Shown here piece after piece: positions 17,342 through 25,790 of a stretch of 42,939 nucleotides of DNA. The notes under the pieces are model-generated. The model saw only the letters and a program-made list of their open reading frames with translations. It had not been told where the DNA came from and ran no database searches. The DNA comes from an uncultured Eubacteriales bacterium. Its GTDB lineage: Bacteria > Bacillota > Clostridia > Tissierellales > Peptoniphilaceae. Made by a program: the position numbers and the translations under genes. Positions within the stretch are counted from its first letter, which is position 1. Every line of letters begins with the position of its first letter. The stretch spans positions 1-42,939 of the forward strand of contig CABTXP010000007.1 in the NCBI GenBank assembly GCA_902488815.1. The letters run 5' to 3'.

Positions 17342-18676
17342 ATGAATCGCGATTTGACAAGGGGACCTGTTATTAAGTCCATGTTGCTATTTGCCCTTCC
17401 CATGATCTTTGGCAATCTTTTGCAACAGTGTTACAACATTGTAGATACTTTAATAGTGGGACAAGTTTTGGGACAAATGGCCTTAGGCGCCGTAGGCTCG
17501 TCCTTTACCCTTATGACTTTTATAACTTCAATAATCCTTGGTCTCTCTATGGGAAGCGGCATTTTGTTTTCCATGGATTTCGGAAAAGGCGATGAAAAAT
17601 CCCTTAGAGAAAATATCTGTGCCTCCTTCTTTTTTATTGCAATTATTACCGTAGTATTAAATATATTGTCCTTTATTCTATTAGACGAACTCTATACTTT
17701 TCTCAGAGTGCCTGAGGAAGTTTGGCCCGACATGAGAGCCTATCTCTTTGTAATTTTTATGGGAATACCGGCCGTGTTTTTGTACAACTACTTCTCTTCT
17801 TTTCTAAGAGCAATAGGAAATTCCGTGGTGCCCTTAACTTTTTTAGGCATTGCCGCGGTTCTGAACATTGCCCTGGACTTGTGGTTTGTCATAGGACTAA
17901 AGAGAGGTGTTGCGGGAGCGGCTGAAGCAACTGTTATATCCCAATATGTTTCCGGCGTAGGCATTGCCCTTTACACTCTCTTTAAATTTCCGAAAGCCCG
18001 TTCTTTTTGGACACTTTCCTTGCTTAAAAGAGAGCGCATAAGAAAAATTATTTCCTTTTCATCTCTCACCTGTGTGCAACAGTCGGTGATGAACTTGGGC
18101 ATACTAATGGTTCAAGGTCTCGTCAACAGCTTCGGGCCCGTTGTCATGGCGGCCTTTGCCGCAGCGGTAAAAATAGACGCCTTTGCCTACATGCCTGTAC
18201 AAGACTTCGGCAACGCCTTTTCCACTTTTATTGCGCAAAACTACGGTGCCGGAGAGAAGGAGCGAATTGCCTGCGGATTTAAAAGTGCATTTAAAATCGC
18301 AATGATCTTTTGCCTAATTGTGTCCTTAATCGTCTTTGTTTTTGCAAAGCAGCTTATGATGATTTTTATAAACGCAAAAGAAACTGAGGTCATTATGGAA
18401 GGAGTAAGATACCTTCGCATTGAAGGAGCCTTTTACTGCGGCATCGGAGTTCTCTTCCTACTCTACGGGCTGTACCGCGGCTTGGGAAGGCCGGGTATGA
18501 GCGTAGTCTTAACCGTCCTCTCCCTTGGCACACGCGTCGCCCTTGCCTATATTCTCTCTCCCATGCCTTTTTGGGGCGTTAAGGGAATATGGTGGGCGGT
18601 GCCTATAGGTTGGGCGATTGCCGATATTTTCGGCATAATTTATTACAAAATTAACAGGAAGTATCTCCTGCCTTAA
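17342..18676 (+). CDS. MATE-family efflux transporter (second copy)
   Basis: A 444-aa, twelve-helix MATE protein. It begins DLTRGPVIKSMLLFALPMIFG and continues LLQQCYNIVDTLIVGQVLG, the classical N-terminal signature of the DinF/NorM-like clostridial MATE group; the second half has GPVVMAAFAAAVKIDAFAYM. It is only distantly similar to the MATE protein at 13252-14604, so this is not a recent duplication. Substrate unknown. The ATG has CGGAGG upstream, and a TATAAT -10 lies at about 17319-17324. Monocistronic. Confidence 0.93.
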   Translation: MNRDLTRGPVIKSMLLFALPMIFGNLLQQCYNIVDTLIVGQVLGQMALGAVGSSFTLMTFITSIILGLSMGSGILFSMDFGKGDEKSLRENICASFFFIAIITVVLNILSFILLDELYTFLRVPEEVWPDMRAYLFVIFMGIPAVFLYNYFSSFLRAIGNSVVPLTFLGIAAVLNIALDLWFVIGLKRGVAGAAEATVISQYVSGVGIALYTLFKFPKARSFWTLSLLKRERIRKIISFSSLTCVQQSVMNLGILMVQGLVNSFGPVVMAAFAAAVKIDAFAYMPVQDFGNAFSTFIAQNYGAGEKERIACGFKSAFKIAMIFCLIVSLIVFVFAKQLMMIFINAKETEVIMEGVRYLRIEGAFYCGIGVLFLLYGLYRGLGRPGMSVVLTVLSLGTRVALAYILSPMPFWGVKGIWWAVPIGWAIADIFGIIYYKINRKYLLP

Positions 18677-18687
18677 ATAGTTCCATT

Positions 18688-18715
18688 AAAAAAAGCCCTC
18701 ACAGGGCTTTTTTTT
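18688..18715. terminator. Bidirectional terminator between convergent genes
   Basis: AGCCCT and AGGGCT pair around a 3-nt loop, with A-runs on the left and T-runs on the right, so it can stop the MATE transcript and the opposing one. Confidence 0.85.
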
Positions 18716-18721
18716 AGTATA

Positions 18722-20383
18722 TTAATTAATTTTGTCTTTCGGAAATTCAATTATACTTCCTTGCTTCGGTTTTCGAAAATAAAATTCCAAAATTTTTCTT
18801 CCCATGTCCGTAAGGTCATGGCCTATATCACCTGCATCTGTAGGTTCTACAATGGCATAGTCTTCCATCTCCCTCACAATATGTTGTTCAAAGGACATAT
18901 CCGTATGCCACATATCAACATAAGACCCGGTCTTAAGTAAAGTCTCAATTAAATTTTCCATTCTCTTTTGTTCAGCGCCCTTTAAGCCCTTCAAGTACTT
19001 AACAAAGGCTCTGATTAAAGTTGCAAACTTCTCGTCGCTCTCCATGCGATTGTAGACCAGGTACTTTTCATTTTCTTCCAAGGATGTGCCCTCCAAGTCA
19101 TAGAAACCCTTTCCCATTGTAAAGTCGAAAAAAGTTTTAATCTTAGGGTAGTGATGATTTTTAAGGGTCTTTACATTTTTTACAGGTAAGAGCTGAAGTA
19201 CATCGGCTATTCCTACAAGAGTTTCTTGGTAGAGATTTGTTAAGTCCGTCTTTACATTAAATGGAAATTCAAAGGAGTACTGTCTGAAGATTTGATAGTC
19301 AATTAATATGTCTACAATGTCCCCTTCCCCTTTTACAATTTCAACCACTTCTTTGTCAAAATACTTGTGAGGGTCGTCGCTTATTACTGAGTTAAATTCA
19401 AAGACCCTACCTTCCAAATTGTATAGGGACTTTAAGTTGTCCACATATTTTTCTTCACCCATAAAGTTATAAAGATTTATTAAAGTATCCTTTATTTTCT
19501 TGGCATCTTCTATGCTGTAGAAATAATTGTTTTCCAAAAGATAGTAGAACAAATCTTCAAAGTCGATTTTGTCGTTAAAGGACAAATTCCTTTTCTCCAA
19601 ATAAGAAAAGTAAATCATTTCCAAAATATTTTGCAAAAAATCTCTCTCTGTGCTGGGACTTCTGTTTAAAAAATTTTCAAAGTTAAAGTCCTCACTGAAA
19701 AACTTTCTTTGAATGTCTTCAAAAGCCTTCGCACTTTCTTCTTTTATAAAATCGTAGACGTCGCCCAAGAAAAGGGTGAATATTTCAAATATCATCTCTG
19801 CGCCGTAGGTCTTAAGGACCGACTTGGCGCTGCTTGCGGAGTAAATGTTTCCCAAACTGTCCCTTATTAGGGCGAAAATAATATTTCTCACATCCTCAGC
19901 CTGCTCTTCTTCCAATGGAAATAAAATTGAAACGGGAACAGCATCTTCGTCCAAGATTAAAAATCTGGCGAATATTTTTGTCCCTTCTTCAATGACTTTA
20001 AGTTCTCCTCCCATGTCCAAAACCTTTATCTCGGCATTTAATATGTCGTCCTTAAAGTAATAGTGGCATCCTGAAATTTTTTCCAAGGTGTAGAGGGAGT
20101 AGTAGCTTCCCACCAAAACTTCTCCGCACTCATGTACCTCGTGTTCCTGTAACATTTTTGAATACACATTCTTAATCTCGGTCAAAGTCTCATTTATTCC
20201 CGTCGACGTATCGTAAAGTATGTGAGTTGCAAAGTCTTTAAAGTCCAAAAAGTTTTCAAAGGGAAATCTCACTTCGTCGGGTAAGTCAGCATCTTCGTAA
20301 CTGTTTGAACGACAGAAACTTCCACGCAAGTTTCGATCCACCTTTTTATATTTAATTAATCTCTCAATGTTTGACGATCTCAT
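18722..20383 (-). CDS. Protein of unknown function coupled to a FUSC-like membrane protein
   Basis: A 553-aa soluble protein that I do not recognise. It lacks a signal peptide or membrane segments, is acidic, and is rich in Phe, Tyr, Leu and Asp. The N-terminal half seems alpha/beta, and the C-terminal half (about residue 250 onward) mostly helical. No nucleotide-binding or catalytic motif stands out. ATG 20383 is preferred because AGAAAGGA lies 6-7 nt upstream; a TTG six codons earlier is less likely. Its start overlaps the end of the DUF939-like gene by 20 nt, which suggests that the two proteins act together. It shares a bidirectional terminator with the convergent MATE gene. Confidence 0.75.
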   Translation of the reverse strand: MRSSNIERLIKYKKVDRNLRGSFCRSNSYEDADLPDEVRFPFENFLDFKDFATHILYDTSTGINETLTEIKNVYSKMLQEHEVHECGEVLVGSYYSLYTLEKISGCHYYFKDDILNAEIKVLDMGGELKVIEEGTKIFARFLILDEDAVPVSILFPLEEEQAEDVRNIIFALIRDSLGNIYSASSAKSVLKTYGAEMIFEIFTLFLGDVYDFIKEESAKAFEDIQRKFFSEDFNFENFLNRSPSTERDFLQNILEMIYFSYLEKRNLSFNDKIDFEDLFYYLLENNYFYSIEDAKKIKDTLINLYNFMGEEKYVDNLKSLYNLEGRVFEFNSVISDDPHKYFDKEVVEIVKGEGDIVDILIDYQIFRQYSFEFPFNVKTDLTNLYQETLVGIADVLQLLPVKNVKTLKNHHYPKIKTFFDFTMGKGFYDLEGTSLEENEKYLVYNRMESDEKFATLIRAFVKYLKGLKGAEQKRMENLIETLLKTGSYVDMWHTDMSFEQHIVREMEDYAIVEPTDAGDIGHDLTDMGRKILEFYFRKPKQGSIIEFPKDKIN

Positions 20384-21296
20384 GTAATTTCCTTTCTTCA
20401 ATTTTTATTAAGTCATCAATTTCAACTAAGGAATTAAGTGCCAACTTGTAGTTGTAGTTAAAGACTATGTCGTCTTCATCACTTACGTCTTTAGGCGCGT
20501 CAATTAAAGTGTATTTAAAATTCTTGGCAATTAGTTCTCTGTTTGCCAAATTGGTGTGCCGATTTTCCTTAGTGTCTTTTAAAATAATGGTCAAAAGCTG
20601 AACCTCATAGAGCAGGTCCTTGATCTTGCAAGAATTGTCAAGGGACAACTTGCTTCCCAGGAAGGTACTTCCTTCAAAGGTCAAGTGGTTGTAGACTTCT
20701 TTTAGTTGTGCCGCGTATTGGTCAATGCCCTCAACACTTCCTGATTTGTTGTTAATAACTTCCATAAAAAATATTTCCTTTGTGGCACTGTGGCCTTCCC
20801 TAGCAAGTTTTAAAAAGTTTTCATAAGTGTTGGGACTTGAAATGAGAAGGTTGACTAAAAAGCCTACGCCTATGCCAAGTAAAGTGCCAAGTATTCTGTC
20901 CAGTCCATATACCACAACATTGTCCGCAGTGGTGACAAGTGCCGCCACAAAGACGATACAGGAAAGAGTAATACTTTTTTCCGCGTGAATTAAAAGGAGT
21001 AATTTTATAATAATTAAAATTCCGATGGCAGCCGCAATAGGCTTTAGCCACGGATTTGGAAATAAATAGGCAAATAAAACGCCTAACAATATTCCGATGA
21101 CAGCAGTAAAGGCACGGTTCTTCATGTCAATGTATGACTGAGCAAAGGTGGGCTGTATTGATGTCAAAGCGGAGATGGCAGGAAAAATAGAGTAGTCTAA
21201 TTTTAAAAGCATTGACAAATATATGGAAATTGAAACGGAGAGAGCCGTCTTAATTGCTCTCATGCCGATAATATTTTGTAAATTTCTAAATTTCAT
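20364..21296 (-). CDS. FUSC/aromatic acid exporter-like membrane protein (DUF939 type)
   Basis: A 310-aa protein with six hydrophobic segments in the first 160 residues, in the DUF939/ArAE_1 arrangement: GMRAIKTALSVSISIYLSML, then SIFPAISALTSIQPTFAQS, later AAALVTTADNVVVYGLDRILGTLLG-like repeats. A cytoplasmic helical domain follows (about residues 160-310). Relatives are thought to export aromatic or other organic acids, but evidence for Gram-positive members is thin. ATG 21296 has GAGGT 5 nt upstream. The downstream unknown gene overlaps by 20 nt. Confidence 0.82.
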   Translation of the reverse strand: MKFRNLQNIIGMRAIKTALSVSISIYLSMLLKLDYSIFPAISALTSIQPTFAQSYIDMKNRAFTAVIGILLGVLFAYLFPNPWLKPIAAAIGILIIIKLLLLIHAEKSITLSCIVFVAALVTTADNVVVYGLDRILGTLLGIGVGFLVNLLISSPNTYENFLKLAREGHSATKEIFFMEVINNKSGSVEGIDQYAAQLKEVYNHLTFEGSTFLGSKLSLDNSCKIKDLLYEVQLLTIILKDTKENRHTNLANRELIAKNFKYTLIDAPKDVSDEDDIVFNYNYKLALNSLVEIDDLIKIEERKLHEIVKH

Positions 21297-21337
21297 ATTA
21301 TACCTCAAAACAATTATAGCATTTCTCTCTTTGAAGT

Positions 21338-21418
21338 TGTGGATAAAAAGTTATGCCTGTGTATAATGTTGAAAACTATGTGGAAAACATATTTTCCCTA
21401 CATTCTTTATGTGTATAA
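21338..21418. promoter_or_regulatory. Row of four DnaA-box-like sites
   Basis: Four 9-mers fitting TTWTNCACA on the minus strand lie in one orientation: TGTGGATAA (21338-21346), TGTGTATAA (21358-21366), TGTGGAAAA (21379-21387) and TGTGTATAA (21410-21418), written as plus strand. Their starts are 20, 21 and 31 nt apart, close to whole helical turns, so all four would face one side of the DNA. A TATAAT overlaps the second box. The row fills the divergent region between the exporter gene and hpf, upstream of nrdAB. Confidence 0.6.
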
Positions 21419-21467
21419 GTGTTAATAAATAAATTTTGGGTAAATTTATAGTATAAGGAGGTAGTCT

Positions 21468-21998
21468 ATGAAACTTGAATTAATTGGAAAAAACATTACA
21501 CTTACAGACAACCTGAAAGCACATGCGGAAAAGAAATTGTCAAAGCTTGACAAGTACTTTGCAGAAGAAGTACAGGCAAAGGCAACATTTTCTTCCACCA
21601 AGGGCAACCAAAAAGTGGAAGTGACAATCTTCTTGCCGGGTACAATTTTAAGAGCTGAAGAGTCAACTCAAGATATGTACGCCTCAATTGACAAGGTACA
21701 GGCATCTCTTGAAAGACAAGTAAGAAAGCACAAGACTAAATTAAAGAAGAGATACCAAGGCAAGTCTGAATCTATTAAATTTGAAAATGTTGAACCTGCA
21801 GAAGAAGCTGATGAAGGAGAAATCTTAAAAAGAAAGTCCTTCCACTTAACTCCCATGATGGAAGAAGAAGCTATACTTCAAATGGAACTTTTAAACCACA
21901 ACTTCTTTGTATTCCTTAACGGCAACACCGATGAGGTAAATATTTTGTACAAGAGAGAAGAAGGCGGTTACGGTTTAATCGAAGCAAAACTTAATTAA
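21468..21998 (+). CDS. hpf: Ribosome hibernation promoting factor, long form
   Basis: A 176-aa protein that binds the 30S decoding region and drives 100S dimer formation in resting cells. The N-terminal S30AE domain (about residues 1-100) begins MKLELIGKNITLTDNLKAHAEKKLSKLDKYF. The C-terminal dimerization domain (about 118-176) has the typical RKSFHLTPMMEEEAILQMELL and a closing YGLIE. This two-domain layout is that of Gram-positive long HPF. The ATG has AAGGAGG. It is followed by a terminator, so nrdA probably has its own promoter. The upstream region carries the DnaA-box row. Confidence 0.95.
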   Translation: MKLELIGKNITLTDNLKAHAEKKLSKLDKYFAEEVQAKATFSSTKGNQKVEVTIFLPGTILRAEESTQDMYASIDKVQASLERQVRKHKTKLKKRYQGKSESIKFENVEPAEEADEGEILKRKSFHLTPMMEEEAILQMELLNHNFFVFLNGNTDEVNILYKREEGGYGLIEAKLN

Positions 21999-22004
21999 AA
22001 ATAA

Positions 22005-22029
22005 ATGCCGGCACATGCCGGCTTTTTTT
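22005..22029 (+). terminator. Terminator of hpf
   Basis: GCCGGC is repeated as a self-complementary stem around ACAT, followed by seven T. Confidence 0.88.
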
Positions 22030-22084
22030 ATTGGAATTCGATCCGAAGATTAAAAGACTTTAATTAATAAATAGTCTCCCCCAT

Positions 22085-22100
22085 TCACAATAAATTGTGG
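22085..22100. promoter_or_regulatory. NrdR-box-like site 1
   Basis: TCACAATAAATTGTGG contains a perfect inverted repeat CACAAT-AA-ATTGTG and agrees with the remembered NrdR consensus acaCwAtATaTwGtgt at 13 of 16 positions. It lies upstream of nrdAB. Confidence 0.6.
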
Positions 22101-22125
22101 TAGTATATATATGTTATTAAAAAAT

Positions 22126-22141
22126 ATACTATATATGGTGA
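22126..22141. promoter_or_regulatory. NrdR-box-like site 2
   Basis: ATACTATATATGGTGA matches the NrdR consensus at 13 of 16 positions. Its centre is 41 nt from that of site 1, about four helical turns, and it runs into the ribosome-binding region of nrdA. Confidence 0.55.
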
Positions 22142-22149
22142 GTGATAAA

Positions 22150-24678
22150 ATGAAAATTAAAAAGAGAAACGGCAATATAGTCCCCTTTGACACGGAGAAA
22201 ATTGTTATTGCCATAGAAAAGGCTTTTAAATCTATAGACAAGCCTTACGACAGATCCCAAATTGAAGAGATGGCTTCCATCGTCATGAAAGACGTGGAGG
22301 AACACTACAATGCCAATCACATTCCTTCAGTGGAAGAGATACAGGACCTTGTTGAGCTTACACTAATTGACTTTAAACACATTGACGTAGTTAAAAGTTA
22401 CATTATGTACAGGCAGAAGCACACCCTTGACAGGAAGGTCTTCTCTTCTATTAAAAAGTACATGCCTTCAATTGAAATTGAAGAGATCCTTCGTAAAATA
22501 AGAAAAGATTTCCAAGGACCGAGATACGACCTTGACACATTGCTTGTGAAGTTTAAATCTTTTACCAAGGAGTCGATGAAGGACAGAGAAGCCCTGCAAA
22601 TGTTGGTTCGTGCAGCGGCCGAACTTACTTCCAAAGAAGCTCCCAAGTGGGAATACATTTCAGGCAGACTTTTAACCTTAGATAACGAGCTTAATATTAA
22701 AGAAAATTTAGCAGGCACAAACGTTAAATCTTTTTATGACAAAATAAAATACATGGAGTCCTTGGGACTATACGGCGACTATATTTTGGAAAAATACTCC
22801 AAAGAAGACGTGGACGAGCTTGAAAAATACATTGACTTTAAGAGAGACGAACTTCTCACATACTCATCCCTTGACCTTTTAATTAAGAGATATTTAATCA
22901 GAACTCACGACGGAAAAGTTTTGGAGCTGCCTCAGGAAATGTTTATGGGAATTGCAATGCACCTCTCCATGAACGAAAAGGACAAGCTGAAGTGGGCAAA
23001 GAGAACTTACGACATTTTGTCAAAGCTTAAATTAACAGTTGCAACACCAACTATGAGTAACGCCCGCAAGCCCTTCCACCAACTTTCCAGCTGCTTTATC
23101 GACACGGTGCCCGACACATTGGAAGGCATTTACAGATCCATTGACAACTTCGCCCAAGTTTCAAAGCACGGCGGAGGCATGGGCCTTTACTTCGGCAAGG
23201 TGAGAGCAAACGGCTCGGACATTAGAGGCTTTAAAGGAGCTGCCGGCGGCGTAATCAGATGGATTAAACTTGCCAACGACACTGCAGTTGCAGTAGACCA
23301 ATTGGGAGTGCGCCAAGGTTCCGTGGCGTGCTACTTGGACGTTTGGCACAAGGACATACCGGAGTTTTTACAACTTCGCACCAACAACGGCGACGACCGT
23401 ATGAAGGCTCACGATATTTTCCCCGCTGTATGCTATCCCGACTTGTTCTGGAAGCTTGCCAAGGAAAATATGAACGCCAACTGGTATATGTTCGACCCTC
23501 ACGAAATTAAAACCAAGAAGGGCTACAATCTTGAAGACTACTACGGCAAGGCCTGGGAAGAAAAGTATTGGGACTGTGCATATGACCCGAATATTTCAAA
23601 GAGAATAATGAGCGTAAAGGACATGGTAAGACTTATTCTTAAATCCATGACTGAAACCGGAACACCCTTTACCTTTAACAGAGATGTTGTAAATGAAATG
23701 AATCCCAACAAGCACAAGGGCATGATTTACTCTTCAAACCTTTGCACGGAAATTATGCAAAATATGTCCGCCATTGAAACAGTTTCAACTGAAGTGAAGA
23801 CTGAAGAGGGCGACGACGTAGTGGTAACTACTACAAAGGCCGGAGATTTCGTCGTGTGCAACTTGGCGTCCCTTGTACTTGGAAACATTAATTTACACGA
23901 CGATAAAGAGCTTGAAGAGGTAATTGAAACGGCTGTAAGAGCCCTTGACAATGTAATAGATTTAAATTACTATCCTCTCCCCTATGCCAAGATTACAAAC
24001 GGCAAGTACAGAGCCATAGGCCTTGGCACAAGCGGATACCATCACGCCCTTACAAATGAAAAAATTTCATTCTCCGATGTGGATAAACACAGAGAATTTG
24101 CAGACAAAGTATTTGAAAAAATTAACTACTATGCTATAAAAGCTTCCATGAATTTGGCAAAGGAAAAAGGCTCCTACAAATTCTTTGAAGGCAGCGAATG
24201 GCAAAGTGGAAAGTATTTCGAAAGAAGAAATTATAATTCCAAAGAGTGGGAAGAATTAAAAGAAGAAGTAAACAAAAACGGCATTAGAAACGCCTACATT
24301 ATGGCAATTGCACCTACAGGTTCAACTTCAATTATTGCAGGCACAACTGCAGGAGTAGACCCACTTATGAAGAGATACTTCTTGGAAGAAAAGAAGGGCT
24401 CCATTATACCGAGAGTTGCTCCCAACTTAACACCTGAAAGTTTTTGGATTTATGAAAATGCCCACGAAATCGACCAACTTATTTGCGCTGAAATGGCGGG
24501 AGTTAGACAAAGACACATTGACCAAGGTCAAAGTATTAACTTCTACATCACAACGGAAATAACGATGCGCGGTCTTTTGGGATTATATATAAAGGCATGG
24601 GAGTGCGGCGTCAAGTCCGTCTACTATGTGAGAAGCAAGTCCCTTGAAGTTGAAGAGTGTGACTATTGTGCAAGTTAG
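22150..24678 (+). CDS. nrdA: Class Ia ribonucleoside-diphosphate reductase, alpha subunit
   Basis: The large subunit of aerobic ribonucleotide reductase, which makes deoxyribonucleotides. The 842-aa protein starts with an ATP-cone (about residues 1-90, KIKKRNGNIVPFDTEKI), the allosteric on/off site. The catalytic chamber includes the Cys in SSCFIDTV (about 317), the NLCTEI motif holding Asn, Cys and Glu of the active site (about 530), and VVCNLAS (about 570). The C-terminus ends ECDYCAS, the mobile Cys pair that is re-reduced by thioredoxin. ATG 22150 is chosen because the ATP-cone begins there and GGTGAG lies upstream; ATG 22111 would add an unrelated tail. nrdB follows after 9 nt. Confidence 0.95.
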   Translation: MKIKKRNGNIVPFDTEKIVIAIEKAFKSIDKPYDRSQIEEMASIVMKDVEEHYNANHIPSVEEIQDLVELTLIDFKHIDVVKSYIMYRQKHTLDRKVFSSIKKYMPSIEIEEILRKIRKDFQGPRYDLDTLLVKFKSFTKESMKDREALQMLVRAAAELTSKEAPKWEYISGRLLTLDNELNIKENLAGTNVKSFYDKIKYMESLGLYGDYILEKYSKEDVDELEKYIDFKRDELLTYSSLDLLIKRYLIRTHDGKVLELPQEMFMGIAMHLSMNEKDKLKWAKRTYDILSKLKLTVATPTMSNARKPFHQLSSCFIDTVPDTLEGIYRSIDNFAQVSKHGGGMGLYFGKVRANGSDIRGFKGAAGGVIRWIKLANDTAVAVDQLGVRQGSVACYLDVWHKDIPEFLQLRTNNGDDRMKAHDIFPAVCYPDLFWKLAKENMNANWYMFDPHEIKTKKGYNLEDYYGKAWEEKYWDCAYDPNISKRIMSVKDMVRLILKSMTETGTPFTFNRDVVNEMNPNKHKGMIYSSNLCTEIMQNMSAIETVSTEVKTEEGDDVVVTTTKAGDFVVCNLASLVLGNINLHDDKELEEVIETAVRALDNVIDLNYYPLPYAKITNGKYRAIGLGTSGYHHALTNEKISFSDVDKHREFADKVFEKINYYAIKASMNLAKEKGSYKFFEGSEWQSGKYFERRNYNSKEWEELKEEVNKNGIRNAYIMAIAPTGSTSIIAGTTAGVDPLMKRYFLEEKKGSIIPRVAPNLTPESFWIYENAHEIDQLICAEMAGVRQRHIDQGQSINFYITTEITMRGLLGLYIKAWECGVKSVYYVRSKSLEVEECDYCAS

Positions 24679-24687
24679 GAGGAAAAA

Positions 24688-25731
24688 ATGACAGAACTCA
24701 AAAAACGTGGTTTATTTAACGAAAACGGAGACATTGAACTTTCCAAGAGAAAAATTTTTAACGGCAACACGACAAATCTAAATGACTTTAACAACTTAAA
24801 ATACATTTGGACTTCCGACTGGTACAGACAAGCCATGAACAACTTTTGGATACCGGAAGAAATAAATTTAAACCAAGACATAAAGGACTACAGACTTTTA
24901 GACGAATACGAAAAGAGGGCTTATGACAAGATAATATCATTCCTGACATATCTTGACTCCCTTCAAACTGCACAGCTGCCAAACCTTATGGCATATGTAA
25001 CTGCAAATGAAATTAACCTTTGTCTGTCAATCCAATCATATCAAGAGAGCATTCACTCCCAAAGCTACAGCTATATTTTGGACACAATATGCTCCCCTGA
25101 AGAGAGGACGGAAATTTTATATCAATGGAAGGACGACAAAGTCCTCTTAGAGAGAAATAAATTTATCGGCGACCAATACAACGACTTTTTGGAAGAAAAA
25201 AATACTCACACATTTATGAAGGCTTTAATTGCCAACTATATTTTGGAAGGCATTTACTTCTATTCAGGCTTTATGTTCTTCTACAACTTGGGACGTATGG
25301 GCAAGATGCCGGGCACGGTACAAGAAATAAGATACATTAACAGAGACGAAAACACTCACCTGTGGCTATTCAGATCAATAATTTTGGAACTAAAAAAAGA
25401 AAGTCCTGAGCTGTTTACAGAGGACAAGGTTGAGTTCTATCGCAACATGCTTTTAAAAGGCGTGGAAGAAGAAATTGCCTGGGGCAAGTATGTAATCGGC
25501 GACAACATTCAAGGTTTAACAACTGAAATGGTAACGGACTACATTAAGTACCTTGGCAACTTGCGTGCAAAGAACTTGGGCTTTGAACCTTTGTTTGAAG
25601 GCTATGATGAAGAACCTGCTTCAATGGCATGGGTCAGCGAATACTCGGACCCCAATGCTATTAAGACAGACTTCTTCGAAGCAAAACCATCTGCATATAC
25701 AAAGTCAAGTGTCATTGAAGACGACCTATAA
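24688..25731 (+). CDS. nrdB: Class Ia ribonucleoside-diphosphate reductase, beta subunit
   Basis: The small subunit that houses the di-iron site and tyrosyl radical. The 347-aa chain shows the iron ligands in order: Asp in TYLDSLQ, Glu and His in YQESIHSQ, Glu in ILEGIYFY, and Glu and His in NRDENTHL. The radical tyrosine corresponds to Tyr in HSQSYSY, at the spacing of E. coli Tyr122 after the His ligand, so a conventional tyrosyl radical is expected rather than a Tyr-to-Phe variant. It has an AGGAGG site and is in operon with nrdA. Use of an oxygen-dependent reductase by a presumed anaerobe hints at aerotolerance. Confidence 0.95.
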   Translation: MTELKKRGLFNENGDIELSKRKIFNGNTTNLNDFNNLKYIWTSDWYRQAMNNFWIPEEINLNQDIKDYRLLDEYEKRAYDKIISFLTYLDSLQTAQLPNLMAYVTANEINLCLSIQSYQESIHSQSYSYILDTICSPEERTEILYQWKDDKVLLERNKFIGDQYNDFLEEKNTHTFMKALIANYILEGIYFYSGFMFFYNLGRMGKMPGTVQEIRYINRDENTHLWLFRSIILELKKESPELFTEDKVEFYRNMLLKGVEEEIAWGKYVIGDNIQGLTTEMVTDYIKYLGNLRAKNLGFEPLFEGYDEEPASMAWVSEYSDPNAIKTDFFEAKPSAYTKSSVIEDDL

Positions 25732-25751
25732 TTGCGAATTTTTAATTAAGA

Positions 25752-25786
25752 CAAAAAAACGGGAACTCCATGAGTTCCCTTTTTTA
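25752..25786. terminator. Bidirectional terminator between nrdB and ctpA
   Basis: GGGAACTC and GAGTTCCC (25761-25779) pair perfectly around CAT, with an A run to the left and a T run to the right. Confidence 0.9.
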
Positions 25787-25790
25787 ATGC

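Noticed and set aside
13252..18676. Duplication of one MATE gene into two
   Set aside because: The two MATE proteins differ throughout and lie on opposite strands in unrelated operons; they are distant paralogues.
21338..21418. Chromosomal replication origin (oriC)
   Set aside because: DnaA-box row in A+T-rich divergent DNA is origin-like, but dnaA, dnaN, rpmH and gidA are absent and strand bias of genes does not switch cleanly here. A regulatory or DnaA-titrating cluster fits better.
21421..21443. SigB-type promoter before hpf (GTTAAT ... GGGTAA)
   Set aside because: The spacer is only 11 nt, and SigB is not expected in this group.
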